Origin: Paramoeba atlantica
Lineage: Eukaryota; Discosea
Reading direction: 5' to 3'
NCBI GenBank assembly: GCA_977017575.1
Contig: CDRNVI010000030.1
Span: 186,001 to 250,000, forward strand
DNA length: 64,000 nt
Part shown: positions 1-10,230 of the stretch, piece after piece
How positions within the stretch are numbered: the first letter of the stretch is position 1
Layout of the letters: each line of letters opens with the position of its first letter
The notes under the pieces: model-generated
Seen by the model: the letters and a program-made list of their open reading frames with translations, nothing else
Told to the model about the DNA's origin: nothing
The model's database searches: none
Translations under genes and position numbers: made by a program

Positions 1-350
1 AACCCTGGTAGGCCTCCCAAAATGACATATTTTCGACTAAAAAATGCGAAAAAGTATTTTTCGAACCCAAAGGGGTGTTTTTGTGTCGAAAGAATGATGT
101 GGTCATGCGTACGAGTGATTTCCCCCGCCGAAATGTCGGATTTAGTGCTCTGAGAGCGTACGTAGAAATGTCCCTATTTTTACCTAAAAATCGGCTATTT
201 TTGGCTCAAATCCTTCCGTTTTCTTCCGCGTTCCTGGCCAATTTTTCTCTTTAGGCTCTTCGTTAAACGCGGTGGTAGTTTTCAACGCGAAGCGCGCAGC
301 ATGAGTGACTTCTAAGTTAAAAATAACCACCGCGTTTAACGAGGAGCCTA
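1..350 (-). repeat. Hairpin-bearing dispersed repeat, left copy of an inverted pair
   Basis: The reverse complement of this stretch matches 4601-4996 over nearly its whole length, including blocks such as AGCCAAAAATAGCCGATTTT and TCATTTTGGGAGGC. At its inner end lies an imperfect palindrome at about 251-350: arms reading TCGTTAAACGCGGTGGT and ACCACCGCGTTTAACGA close over a loop of about 60 bases. This is seen directly. The pair encloses LRR gene 1029-1922 and a MITE. It may be the two ends of one large element or two solo copies of a foldback element; the copies have diverged by small indels. The copy may continue left of the window. Confidence 0.75.
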
Positions 351-1028
351 AAGAGAATTGCGACACGAGAACAATAAGAGTCCAGCGGGTAAGTCCAGCG
401 GGTAACGCAGATGTGTCTAAGCCACGTGTGAATTGATTGTATGGTACCACCAAGAAGGCTAGGTGGGAAGGAAGCATCTCAAAAAGGTACCCCCCTGGTA
501 AAGTGATTTTTTTCTGCTCGAATTTGACGAAATGTGGCCCATAAATACCTCCACTGGAGGGAGCCTTTGAGTCCCACATCGGTCCACTCGATCCCGACAA
601 CTTCGAGATTTGTTGCACAACGCACACCTGTTCAGTCACACGCAGGTACGTATGTGTTCCAAGAGGAATCAGAATTTTCAATATCTGTGGTAAATTTCGT
701 ATTCCTGGGGTAAGTTCGCTATAATGCTTGTGAAAAATATTGTTTCGATTGGTTAATTCTATCCTGGTTATTTTCGTGACAAATCACCTGAACGGAAAAC
801 TCACAAGGAATGTACAACGTATTACAACATGCAGTGTAGGTGTGCCCGCAACACAATGAGGCGAATTTTGACGCTTTTGTAGTTTCACCCGACCCCGAGT
901 ACATTAGGAAAGAGTCCATAAGGAAGAAAGAGGTGGAAAACACCCACCGCAATACAGTGTAAAGGTGCAATGTGCCTATAAAGGTCAAATCCCCTGATGC
1001 CTTCATGTTAACCTCTACAAATATTTCC
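351..1028. other. Intergenic, no gene recognised
   Basis: Short open frames on both strands show no recognisable domain or repeat. The stretch next to the stop of the LRR gene at 1029 is probably its 3' untranslated region. Confidence 0.5.
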
Positions 1029-1922
1029 TCAATTGCTTTTTACGGTTATCCGTGTGCCATCCACGCCGAGAAGCTTCCTTCCCGCGCGCTCATCCTGCAA
1101 ACTGATGTTCTTCAACCCCTCGGGCAGCAAATCCGGATCGATTTCACCACAAAGTTCAGCATTACGGCTTAGCACAAGAAAACGCAAGCCCTCGGGGAGG
1201 TCATGAAAAAAGACTGTGCCACTGAAATCGTTATTCGCACAATCTAAAACTTCCATCGACGAAGGTAAATGCTGCAAACAAAGTGATCCGTAAAATTCGT
1301 TTTTCGAAAGGTCCAGATAAAATAGCTTTTGTGCAAGATGCGTGAGATCCACGACCCCGGTGAATCGATTACGACGAAGAAACAGATAAGACAGCGTCCC
1401 GGGGAGGTTAGTTAAATCAACATTCCCCTCTAACTCGTTGTCATGCAGCATTAATTCAAATAACAAGCTCGGGAGCTCGGTGAGCACCACAGCCCCATGC
1501 AACCGATTCCCACTTAACGCAAACTGTTTCGACATTTCCGGGAGATGGGCCAAATCGAGGACACCGGAAAACTCGTTATGTCGGATATCCAACATAGTGA
1601 GCGCCCCCGGGAGTTGCTCCAGGGCTACCGCTCCGCTCAGCGCGTTATCCATCATGGACAGATGGAGCAGCGTGGGGCACAGAAACTCCCAGCGTAGGGA
1701 CCCGGTAAGACGGTACCGCACCCAATCGATGGCGACAACTTTTTGGTCTTTCGAACAACTCACCCCACCCCACTCGCACGCCGAGAGGGAGGTGTTCCAG
1801 GAGGGATCGGGATAGATAATGTCCGCCGTGAACTGCGCAAGTTCGTATTCCTGGGGTAGCTGCGTTCCCCGTATTTTACTGGGGCGTTTCGCTGTGATGA
1901 TGCTACGCTCCGGAAGATCCAT
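1029..1922 (-). CDS. Leucine-rich-repeat protein, MDLPERS subfamily
   Basis: Predicted 297-residue protein. The start chosen (MDLPERS) is the second Met in the frame and aligns with MDVPERS in the gene at 57271-58113; a start 21 bases upstream is possible. The cap has LPQEYELAQF at about residue 22 and SWNTSLSACEWGGVSC at about 42. About eight repeats follow of the form LPxxLxxLxLxxNxFxGxVDL (23 residues), then a tail ending in DGTRITVKSN. There is no membrane segment and no clear signal peptide. The cap resembles the LRRNT_2 cap of plant LRR proteins, so a ligand- or protein-binding scaffold is likely, but no partner can be named. Intronless and intact. It is flanked by an inverted repeat pair (1-350, 4601-4996). 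Confidence 0.85.
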   Translation of the reverse strand: MDLPERSIITAKRPSKIRGTQLPQEYELAQFTADIIYPDPSWNTSLSACEWGGVSCSKDQKVVAIDWVRYRLTGSLRWEFLCPTLLHLSMMDNALSGAVALEQLPGALTMLDIRHNEFSGVLDLAHLPEMSKQFALSGNRLHGAVVLTELPSLLFELMLHDNELEGNVDLTNLPGTLSYLFLRRNRFTGVVDLTHLAQKLFYLDLSKNEFYGSLCLQHLPSSMEVLDCANNDFSGTVFFHDLPEGLRFLVLSRNAELCGEIDPDLLPEGLKNISLQDERAGRKLLGVDGTRITVKSN

Positions 1923-2006
1923 AGCCTCAGAAAATGAAAGCATTATGCGAGCTTAAATTGCAGCAATTGTTTTTATTTAGAGTAATTAGAGTGCACGAAA
2001 CCATTT

Positions 2007-2461
2007 AAAATATTGGTGAAAAGGGCATATTTTTGTACCGACTCTTCCGACTGACTGAAAACGATTTTTGTAACATTTGAATAAATTTAAATATTTTATT
2101 GGAATCCTCCATTACAAAGGAACCGTTATTAAAAGAAAGTTAGCATCACCTTTAAAATTCTATTTCGCGCAACAATATGAGCCTCTACTGCGAAGGGTGT
2201 GATATATTTGAGTAAAATCCTACCATTGACTTACGGGATGAACATTCCTTCCTAGAATTTCTAAAAACTCTTCAGCGCCATGCGAATGTGAAAGGTGATT
2301 GCAATCCCGAAATACAAGCATTTGTAATATTTCTGTACAATATTACTGAGGAACGGTAATATATTTTTGTAAGTTTAAGAACTGTTTTCCACTCGTCGGG
2401 GAGAAATTTCAATAAAACCAAATTTTGGTACAAAAATATGCCCTTTTGACCAAAATATTTT
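2007..2461. mobile_element. MITE-like element with about 33-bp TIRs
   Basis: The left end (2007-2039) contains AAGGGCATATTTTTGTACC and the right end (2427-2461) contains its exact complement GGTACAAAAATATGCCCTT, with further matching bases outward (AAAATATT...GGT). The body of about 455 bp has no long open frame. Seen: the terminal inverted repeats. Inferred: a non-autonomous DNA transposon inserted upstream of the LRR gene at 1029; no transposase with these ends lies in the window. Confidence 0.7.
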
Positions 2462-3579
2462 AACTACGATAAGCTAAGAGTTACCACATACCCTGCACTA
2501 TACCCTGGTTTTACTACTACACAATCGTGATATACTGAACTTCCTTACCTTGGTGGTTGCTACTTCTACCACATTGTAAAGTTTTGTAGAATCATAAGAT
2601 CTCAACGACTTGCGGCCCCGAATCTCCGCCAGGAACCCGATCGATCGCCAAAGCGAAACGCCGGGCTCCAACCCCAACACAGATTCCCTCCCACACCCGA
2701 CCCAAGCGTCAATCTCATCCCTACCCTCCCATCCCCCCTCCCCTGGCAGCCGGTCTCCCTCCCTCCACCCCCTCCGGTTCCCTCGACCCCTAATCCTGCT
2801 AAAGCATAAAGTCGAGGGAACGGCTCTCTGTCCCCCACACGTCCCTCCAAACCCTCTTGTAATAAAGCATAACAGCCCTCTTTATAATAAAGCATAACAA
2901 CCCGAAATGTGTTACCCGCTCACTTCACTTCCCAGTCCTTTGGCTGTGGGGCTCCCCTGTGCTGTGGGCTTAGGAATCTTTAAACGAAGGTTAAAGTTCC
3001 AGCTTGCCTTGCCGTTACAAGGACCTTGGACTTTGAGCTTTGACCAGGTCGAGGTGTCTCTCACAGCTTCTCTCACACCTGTCATGATAGTATCGAGTAA
3101 AGAAGAGTTCGTCATGAAAGTGTTGAAGGAACTTGTGTTCAAACTTTGAACAGCAGTTTCTTTTAACTTCAAAGACAATGAGGTCACCGTCGACGTGGGG
3201 GGTTAGTTCCCCGAGAGGTCAACCGGTTATAGGGCGGGTGCAAGATACGTACATACATATAACGCACCCAGTTGACCTAAGTCAGTTGAGTTGTTCGTCG
3301 AATGGGATATGAACCAAAGGACTGGCTACCGTTTTCCCGATCCCGGAATCAACTCCCAATCCTTGGAACTTGACCATGTTCGGGCACATGGGTGGGAAAC
3401 CAGCTGAAGATCTGATCCCCACGTTTGAACGTGTCTATATTATCACCCGAAAGGTTTATTCCGCCATGCTTCGGTTACTTGACAACGGTGGATCGACAAG
3501 GATTATTTGTTCAAGCCACGTGAACTCATCGGTCAGCTGCGTGAAGCTTCGCAGTGTGGGGGAAGCGTCAATCTTCCTG
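2462..3579. other. Intergenic, C-rich tract, no gene recognised
   Basis: A strongly C/T-rich stretch (2620-2870) gives overlapping proline/serine-rich frames of no recognisable family. The motif ATAAAGCATAA is repeated at about 2803, 2862 and 2888. Frames at 2907-3187 show no domain. No host gene is supported. Confidence 0.4.
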
Positions 3580-3775
3580 CGCAACGTGAGCGCGTTGTAT
3601 ACAATTCTTCCTCAAATGTTTAACGACCAGCAATATTCCAGACATGCCCTACATCGTGGAACCTAGCATTCATACGACTCATCCACAAAGGTGAAGAAGC
3701 TAAAATACATAGGAGCTGGTGACCCATAGCACGTACAAGCTGCTTTTGGAACCTTCTGCACAGCAGCATGGCCTA
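3580..3775 (+). pseudogene. Reverse-transcriptase fragment of a non-LTR retrotransposon
   Basis: In the frame starting at 3645 the translation reads CPTSWNLAFIRLIHKGEEAK, a stop, then PIARTSCFWNLLHSSMA. This matches the RT finger region of the two LINEs in this window (element at 21547: PTWKTAVTRLIHKGG...NWRPISLTSCIGKLFHS). A preceding piece, QMFNDQQ, lies in another frame, matching QVFNDV of the LINE. It is a short dead scrap with a stop and a frameshift and no visible ends. Confidence 0.65.
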
Positions 3776-4600
3776 TGATTCATACACTGTATGCCACTTG
3801 TATGATGCCACTGTATTCATACACATGTGTGCCACTTGTTATTGTTGTTGTTACAAAACCTCCTACAATCCCCACATGCAAGCGCCGCAAGTACCATTCC
3901 GGCTTCCTTCTTCCTTAGGTCAACTTAGGTTTCTTGGGCCATGGGTTGCGCCGTCGGCTGGACCGCAAAGACCAGACCAGACACCCTAATCCTTTCTGTA
4001 ACCCGTCAGGCTTGAACTGCCCAGAATCATCCTAACTGCACGTGGGGCATTTTCCGCAGCCAAAGAACCATGGTCGAGGCCAGCTGATGGGCGGCGCCCA
4101 CCGTTACGACACAACACGAGCTTTCAACCAGAAAATACCCTCTCTACACCAATTACTGCTCGTCAATGTCATCACAAGCGACGATGTACAGTGTATATTA
4201 TTACCCCCTTTTCTCCGCAGACGAGACAACCGCCACGCGCGTGTGGTACTCTTCCTCCTCCACGTCCTCTCTCCCTATTGTGGCTCTCAGGAACCTCCCG
4301 GTCCCAACATTCCAGGAGCGTCTCCGCTCGAACCTCAACCGTCGTCGCAACGGAGGCCAAAAGACCTCGATCTCCTTGATCGCGACTATCCAGTGGCCAG
4401 CAATCCACCTTCGTGCGCTCCATGCTGAACACTCGCCCCCATGTGATCCCAACCACCACGTTGAGCCGTACACCAAGGGAGCGAATCGTATGTAGACAAT
4501 TATTTTTGTCCTTATCTTTTACTTCTCATGATCATTTATTTGAAGACATTTACAATAATATAAACAAAACTAAAAAAATACAATATTAATCAATAATTTA
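3776..4600. other. Intergenic, no gene recognised
   Basis: Overlapping frames of 110-130 codons on both strands (4042-4495) are rich in Pro, Arg and Ser and resemble no family I know. A short direct repeat with TATGCCACTTGTATGATGCC-like text lies at about 3790-3840. Confidence 0.4.
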
Positions 4601-4996
4601 GACTCTTCGTTAAACGCGGTGGTTATTTTCAACTTAGAAGTCACTCATGTTTGCGCGCTTCGCGTTGAAAACTACCTCCGCGTTTAATGAAGCGCCTAAA
4701 AAAGAAAAATTGGCTTCGAAAATGGAAGAAAACGGAAGGATTTGAGCCAAAAATAGCCGATTTTTAGGTAAGAATAACGTTTTTTTTCGTATTTTTGCTC
4801 TCAGAGCACTAAATCCGACATTTGCGTGTGGAAAATCACTCGTACGCATGAATTAAAGCCTACAGAACGTGTTGTGTAGATAATGCGCCCCCAACCACAC
4901 CATTCTTCCGACACAAAAAGACCCCTTTGGGTCCGAAAATTGCCTTTTCACCTTTTTTAGTCAAAAATGGGTCATTTTGGGAGGCGTACCACGGCT
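4601..4996 (+). repeat. Hairpin-bearing dispersed repeat, right copy of an inverted pair
   Basis: Reverse-complement partner of 1-350 (see there). The hairpin head lies at 4601-4700 (TCTTCGTTAAACGCGGTGG against CTCCGCGTTTAATGAAGCG). A 45-base insertion relative to the left copy lies around 4855-4900. Confidence 0.75.
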
Positions 4997-5500
4997 CCAA
5001 GAAGGGGTATCTTGTGAAAACAACAGTGTAGAAAGCTAGTATAGAGTAGGTCCCAAACTATCAAAATACAATAGGGGAAATAAATTCAAAAAAATATTTT
5101 TTTTGCCATTTTTTTCGCCGAGTTGAATTTTTTTTCAAAAACAAATTTCCGAAAAAATCCGAACTTGGCGGACCCGTCCTGCGGATACGAGGGGGGCTCA
5201 CCCCCGGGTAGGGGGGTGGAAAATTATCGCCGCGGCTTACTCTACCACTTCCTTGCGCTCGATTTTGAAAAGGAAAAACCTTGGAAAAAAATCGTGACGT
5301 ACGCCCCCCGGCTGGACCCCCCCCTAGACCCCCCATTTTTTTGATTTTTTTTTCAATTTTGGACCACCGGAGCCCCCTTTAATATTTTTTTATATTTTTG
5401 TCTTCTATTATAAACCACCCCCAATGAAAAGTGACCCACCCCTTTTTTTTCGTACAAGTGTCCATTTGAGATGATTTTTGTTGCATTTTGCAGATCTCAA
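4997..5500. repeat. Low-complexity region with a dispersed repeat segment
   Basis: Mostly homopolymer-rich A/T sequence. The minus strand at about 5160-5250 (GCCGCGGCGATAATTTTCCA...) is similar to the plus strand at 28390-28460; both encode a peptide of the form RGD(D/N)FPP.YPGV.PP. This is a piece of an unidentified repeated element. No intact gene. Confidence 0.45.
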
Positions 5501-5534
5501 CACAAAGACTCTGCGCGAGAAGGAATGAAACTAA

Positions 5535-6150
5535 AAGAAGCGAATAAGTATAATTTAGAGGGAAATTTCCATTTTGTCGCTTTTTCGCCGTTCAATTTTA
5601 TACACTGTTTAAGGCGAGAGTCAAAGCTTAAGACCGTTTTGTCGATTACTTTTTGAGGCAAAGAAGACCATACTTTTCGTACACATCGGATAAGTGAAGG
5701 TTTTTCGATGGGGTTTGTTCTACTGCCTCTTGAACCATAGACCAGACGTTTTCTATGCGGGAAAGGTCTGGTGAATTGGGGGGCCAATTCTTTAATAAAT
5801 CTTTCATTCTACTTGTAATGTAGTCCTTAGAGGCATGGGCGGTGTGTGCCGTTGCCCCATCTTGTCGAAAAATACAATTCATGGGGAATGTTACCTTTTT
5901 GAGCGTCTCTATGTAGGACATACTCGTGATAGACGAGTCAGAATCCAGAATAACCAAGTGTGTCCACCCTACTCCTATGGCACCCCAAACTTGACATCTT
6001 GGCGCCCAGCGTACTTTTTGCCGCGGGACTGATTTTTTGACCGGGTGCTACCCACATATTCTTTCGGCTATCATTCGTGTCAACTATTTTTTCGTCTGTT
6101 TCATATTCTTTCGGCTATCATTCGTGTCAAATATTTTTTCGTCTGTTTCA
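5535..6150 (-). pseudogene. Tc1/mariner-like transposase pseudogene
   Basis: In transcript order one sees TDEKIVDTNDSRKNMWV (first catalytic Asp region), WGAIGVGWTHLVILDSDS, then FRQDGATAHTAHASKDYI and NWPPNSPDLSRIENVW, with 35 residues between the second Asp and the Glu, and a C-terminal LPQKVIDKTVLSFDSRLKQC in another frame. At least two frameshifts separate these pieces, and the N-terminal DNA-binding half is missing. A tandem duplication of about 43 bp (6058-6150) lies at its 5' edge. It is from a different Tc1 lineage than the element at 6368-9030. Confidence 0.8.
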
Positions 6151-6284
6151 TCGCTCGAGCGAGCCCCGCTAAATAGGAGGGGGAAGGTGGTAGCTGTGGG
6201 GTATGGAGGCCTCTCGCAACTCCGGGGCCTCACCGGGAGCAGAGACGAGTGTTCACTATTTCTTGAAAACACATTCAATTTCCA

Positions 6285-6365
6285 AATAATGCATCATCAA
6301 TGTGCTGTATGCATTATCAATGTGCTGTATGCATTATTAATGTGCTGTATGCATTATCAATGTGC
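6285..6365. repeat. About 20-bp minisatellite, left part
   Basis: Four tandem copies of a unit close to TGTATGCATTATCAATGTGC. The array is cut by the palindromic Tc1 element and resumes at 9033, so it is the pre-existing target. Confidence 0.85.
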
Positions 6366-6650
6366 TACAGTAACTAACAAAAGTGTTCAAATGTTTTCAC
6401 AAATTTTAATGTTTTTATATTTTACAAAAGAGATGCAGAGGATAATGCAGTAGTATATTACAGTAGTGTAGGCTGGAGTAGTGCTTACATTCCCACGTAC
6501 TTAGACTTCATCAACGATCTTACAATAAAAAACTATGAAAGATGTAATGCGATCCCAACACTTGAACACTTTTTTCACTTTTTTGAGATTATTTTTTTTT
6601 GACCAAAACTTTGCCTTACTTCACCCTTACCAAACCAAAATGACCAAAAC

Positions 6651-7670
6651 TTAATACTTCGTAAGTCCCCCCTTCGCCCTAATTACTGCCCTTAAACGAC
6701 GGGGCATGCTGCGGACAAGAGGAAGACATGCACTCGGAGGAAGGCCTGCCCACGCTTTTTGGGCGCGTTCCCAAAGTTCCAACATTCCTACGGGAGGATC
6801 TGGATGATCCGCAGTCGACTTTTTGAGCTCGCCCCATAGGTGCTCTATGGGATTTAAATCGGGAGACTGCGGGGGCCAGTCTAGGACACACAATTCTTGT
6901 AAACGAAGGAATTCCCGGGCCTTCTTACTCGTGTGCTTTGGATCATTATCTTGTTGGAAGATGATCCGGTCCTTCATGACTTCCAACTTGTGGAGGGAAG
7001 GAGACAAATTCTGTTGAAGTATTTGAACGTACTGTTCAGCATTCATGTTGCCATGAACCAGAGCAATGGAGCCCACGCCGTGAGCCATCATACACCCCCA
7101 TACCATGATGGATCCCCCACCGTACTTCACGGTGCTGTGTGTATTTCGCTCTGAAAGTGCTTCCCCAAAGCTCACCCACGCCCACCGGCTGCCATTCGAC
7201 TCGAAACGGCAGATCTTACTTTCATCAGTGAAAAGCACATGGCTCCAGTCGGCGTTCGTCCAATGCTCATACTTCTTTGCAAAGGCAAGACGTAGAGCTT
7301 TGTGACGCTTCGTAAGGTGGGGTTTCCGTAATTTCTTCTTCCCCTTCAAACCACGCTTCCGAAGGGAAACCCGAATGGTTTGGGGCGAAACATCTGCAAC
7401 CCCCTCATCTCTCAACCTTTTACTGGTCGCGACTGCATCCTTAGTTGCACCGCTGGTGATGAGGCGGCGGACGCGATTGGAGCATGTCTCTGTAAGCTTG
7501 CGAGGGCGACCTGTTTTCGGTTTGTTAACTAAGTTGGGTAGGTACTTTTTCTTAATGTTACTTACATTTCCTACGCTCAATTGTAGATCTGACGATACCT
7601 TCCGAATTGATAATCCGTTCTTTAGTTTTTCTATAACAAGCCTACGTAGATCACTGGGTGTACTGCGCAT
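6651..7670 (-). CDS. Tc1-like DD34E transposase, left copy
   Basis: 339 residues, intact, normal length for a Tc1 transposase. The N-terminal paired helix-turn-helix region (residues 1-110) contains the GRPRK AT-hook-like linker at residues 54-58. The catalytic triad is visible: LFTDESK, FQQDNDPKH and PIEHLW, with 34 residues between the second Asp and the Glu. It would cut and paste the element in the nucleus. The start ATG lies at the very inner edge of the arm, only 57 bp from the start of its twin, so both would have to be expressed from the short spacer or from outside (for example by trans-splicing of read-through RNA). Confidence 0.93.
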   Translation of the reverse strand: MRSTPSDLRRLVIEKLKNGLSIRKVSSDLQLSVGNVSNIKKKYLPNLVNKPKTGRPRKLTETCSNRVRRLITSGATKDAVATSKRLRDEGVADVSPQTIRVSLRKRGLKGKKKLRKPHLTKRHKALRLAFAKKYEHWTNADWSHVLFTDESKICRFESNGSRWAWVSFGEALSERNTHSTVKYGGGSIMVWGCMMAHGVGSIALVHGNMNAEQYVQILQQNLSPSLHKLEVMKDRIIFQQDNDPKHTSKKAREFLRLQELCVLDWPPQSPDLNPIEHLWGELKKSTADHPDPPVGMLELWERAQKAWAGLPPSACLPLVRSMPRRLRAVIRAKGGLTKY

Positions 7671-7727
7671 AGTGCAATGAAACGCAAGGTAAATAAAGAA
7701 AATCTTACTCCATTTACTATACTTTTT

Positions 7728-8747
7728 ATGCGCAGTACACCCAGTGATCTACGTAGGCTTGTTATAGAAAAACTAAAGAACGGATTATCAATTCGGAAGG
7801 TATCGTCAGATCTACAATTGAGCGTAGGAAATGTAAGTAACATTAAGAAAAAGTACCTACCCAACTTAGTTAACAAACCGAAAACAGATCGCCCTCGCAA
7901 GCTTACAGAGACATGCTCCAATCGCGTCCGCCGCCTCATCACCAGCGGTGCAACTAAGGATGCAGTCGCGACCAGTAAAAGGTTGAGAGATGAGGGGGTT
8001 GCAGATGTTTCGCCCCAAACCATTCGGGTTTCCCTTCGGAAGCGTGGTTTGAAGGGGAAGAAGAAATTACGGAAACCCCACCTTACGAAGCGTCACAAAG
8101 CTCTACGTCTTGCCTTTGCAAAGAAGTATGAGCATTGGACGAACGCCGACTGGAGCCATGTGCTTTTCACTGATGAAAGTAAGATCTGCCGTTTCGAGTC
8201 GAATGGCAGCCGGTGGGCGTGGGTGAGCTTTGGGGAAGCACTTTCAGAGCGAAATACTCACAGCACCGTGAAGTACGGTGGGGGATCCATCATGGTATGG
8301 GGGTGTATGATGGCTCACGGCGTGGGCTCCATTGCTCTGGTTCATGGCAACATGAATGCTGAACAGTACGTTCAAATACTTCAACAGAATTTGTCTCCTT
8401 CCCTCCACAAGTTGGAAGTCATGAAGGACCGGATCATCTTCCAACAAGATAATGATCCAAAGCACACGAGTAAGAAGGCCCGGGAATTCCTTCGTTTACA
8501 AGAATTGTGTGTCCTAGACTGGCCCCCGCAGTCTCCCGATTTAAATCCCATAGAGCACCTATGGGGCGAGCTCAAAAAGTCGACTGCGGATCATCCAGAT
8601 CCTCCCGTAGGAATGTTGGAACTTTGGGAACGCGCCCAAAAAGCGTGGGCAGGCCTTCCTCCGAGTGCATGTCTTCCTCTTGTCCGCAGCATGCCCCGTC
8701 GTTTAAGGGCAGTAATTAGGGCGAAGGGGGGACTTACGAAGTATTAA
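7728..8747 (+). CDS. Tc1-like DD34E transposase, right copy
   Basis: 339 residues, the twin of 6651-7670 in opposite orientation. I start it at MRSTPSD, matching the twin; the frame is also open upstream into the spacer (from 7677), which would add 17 residues. The only protein change I see is Gly54 to Asp, giving KTDRPRK in place of KTGRPRK. This alters the GRPR linker motif that contacts DNA in Tc1-family proteins, so this copy may bind less well. The catalytic residues are intact. Confidence 0.92.
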   Translation: MRSTPSDLRRLVIEKLKNGLSIRKVSSDLQLSVGNVSNIKKKYLPNLVNKPKTDRPRKLTETCSNRVRRLITSGATKDAVATSKRLRDEGVADVSPQTIRVSLRKRGLKGKKKLRKPHLTKRHKALRLAFAKKYEHWTNADWSHVLFTDESKICRFESNGSRWAWVSFGEALSERNTHSTVKYGGGSIMVWGCMMAHGVGSIALVHGNMNAEQYVQILQQNLSPSLHKLEVMKDRIIFQQDNDPKHTSKKAREFLRLQELCVLDWPPQSPDLNPIEHLWGELKKSTADHPDPPVGMLELWERAQKAWAGLPPSACLPLVRSMPRRLRAVIRAKGGLTKY

Positions 8748-9032
8748 GTTTTGGTCATTTTGGTTTGGTAAGGGTGAAGTAAGGCAAAGTTTTGGTCAAA
8801 AAAAAATAATCTCAAAAAAGTGAAAAAAGTGTTCAAGTGTTGGGATCGCATTATATCTTTCATAGTTTTTTATTGTAAGATCGTTGATGAAGTCTAAGTA
8901 CGTGGGAATGTAAGCACTACTCCAGCCTACACTACTGTAATATACTACTGCATTATCCTCTGCATCTCTTTTGTAAAATATAAAAACATTAAAATTTGTG
9001 AAAACATTTGAACACTTTTGTTAGTTACTGTA

Positions 9033-9100
9033 TATGCATTATCAATGTGCGGCACGTTATGCATTATCAATGTGCAGTAACTATGCATTATCAATGTGCG
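9033..9100. repeat. About 20-bp minisatellite, right part
   Basis: Three copies of TATGCATTATCAATGTGC with variable spacers, continuing the array at 6285-6365. One spacer (9077-9086) reads CAGTAACTA, the same as the outer tip of the Tc1 element, and may be a footprint of a second insertion. Confidence 0.75.
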
Positions 9101-10230
9101 AGTGGGGACATAGGGTAATAGAGGGCGGTCTAACACTCCGAGAAATTCGACCAGTCAGCTATCCACGAGGAAGAACAATGGTTAGTGATCCGCACAGCTG
9201 CTCCGAATCCACACAGACCCTCCGAATAGGTCTGAGGTCTGGGGACCGACTCGGACCCCCCCGCATGGAACCAACTCCCGTACACGATGTGGTCGGTAAA
9301 CAACGTTAAACACGTCGGCTGAAACTGGTAGAGGCGTTCGGACCTCGCACCCCCAAACGTCTGTGAAGGACCTAGTATGTCACCCTTGAAGGAGGGTGAC
9401 AACTTCCCAAAGGGGGAACATCCTGAGGGAGCCAGCGGCCAGCCGGGGCGACCCGGTGCCCTTCATTCACTCAGAAACGCATTTGCCGTCCTGCGCTAGT
9501 CATCTGCGTTCGGGTAAGAAAATGTTGATTTCATGTGGATCAAAGCGTCGAAACTTCCTTCAGATCGCCGGGAAGAAACAAAGTAACCGATCATTCCCAA
9601 GTAATCGTCAGGGGTGCTCAAACGCCCACAAGAACGTCTCGCCGCGCTGACTTATTGCACTCTCGGCCAGAGTGTTGGATTTCTGGGTGATCTACCCATG
9701 GGAAAAGTTTCGACAGAGTGAATTACTATGCCATGTTACTAAAGAAATATGGTGCGACAAGTTAATAAAATTATGTGCTCAGAGACGCTGAAAATGGCTG
9801 CATGAATACGAAAATGATTTGAAAACGTTTAAAAAATTATTGTGAGCAATTTTGAAAAGAATCAATTTTTCGTCAAATATTTGTCCCTACCGCCCCATGA
9901 ATTTTTGACAATTTTTTCTCCAAAATATGACAATTTTTTCGTAAAAGAAAATCTAAAGCGCGTCGAATCCGTCAATTTAGTAGCCTATGTGATTTGTTTC
10001 TTCTCTACTACCAAATGTATATGCTTTAAATAATTCGGGTACTCTATGGTGAAAATGTACCCTAAAATTTCGATTTTTTCAAAGTGTTTTCACAAAACGA
10101 AATTGAAGAATAATGGGTGAAAGTCAAGCATTATTTCACAAAAAAAACATTTTTGTTGATGTTCTCATTTGATCATATTTTACTTACAAAGTGTTTTTTA
10201 GGATATTTTTCGCATATTTCTGCACTATTC
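9101..10230. other. Intergenic, no gene recognised
   Basis: A GC-rich part (9120-9700) with a small hairpin at 9376-9400 (GTCACCC...GGGTGAC) is followed by AT-rich sequence. An 84-codon frame at 9396-9650 has no recognisable domain. I could not match the GC-rich part to a known RNA. Confidence 0.4.

Larger units (their letters stand above)
6368..9030. mobile_element. Palindromic Tc1-like element with two transposase genes
   Basis: Two arms of exactly 1,303 bp (6368-7670 and 7728-9030) are near-perfect inverted copies around a 57-bp spacer. Both outer ends begin CAGTAACTAACAAAAGTG and both are flanked by TA, the Tc1/mariner target duplication. Each arm carries a full transposase frame reading outward to its end. 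By eye the arms differ at only a few bases (for example the G/D codon at residue 54, a silent Thr codon, and a C/T near 6545/8853). The spacer has no internal TIR. It inserted into a 20-bp minisatellite. The layout suggests a double copy made by fusion of two 5'-deleted halves that now moves, or moved, as one unit. Confidence 0.92.

Noticed and set aside
184-681. 165-codon minus-strand frame across the first repeat
   Set aside because: It runs through the hairpin repeat and has no domain; the same region of the other copy is not open.
2610-2897. Proline/serine-rich frames in the C-rich tract
   Set aside because: Both strands are open only because of base composition; no domain, no homologous copy.
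6823-7305. Frames opposite the Tc1 transposases
   Set aside because: They appear in both arms because the arms are copies; there is no domain and they overlap a clear transposase.
9120-9700. GC-rich block as a structural RNA
   Set aside because: Only one small hairpin is clear and no known RNA signature is visible.
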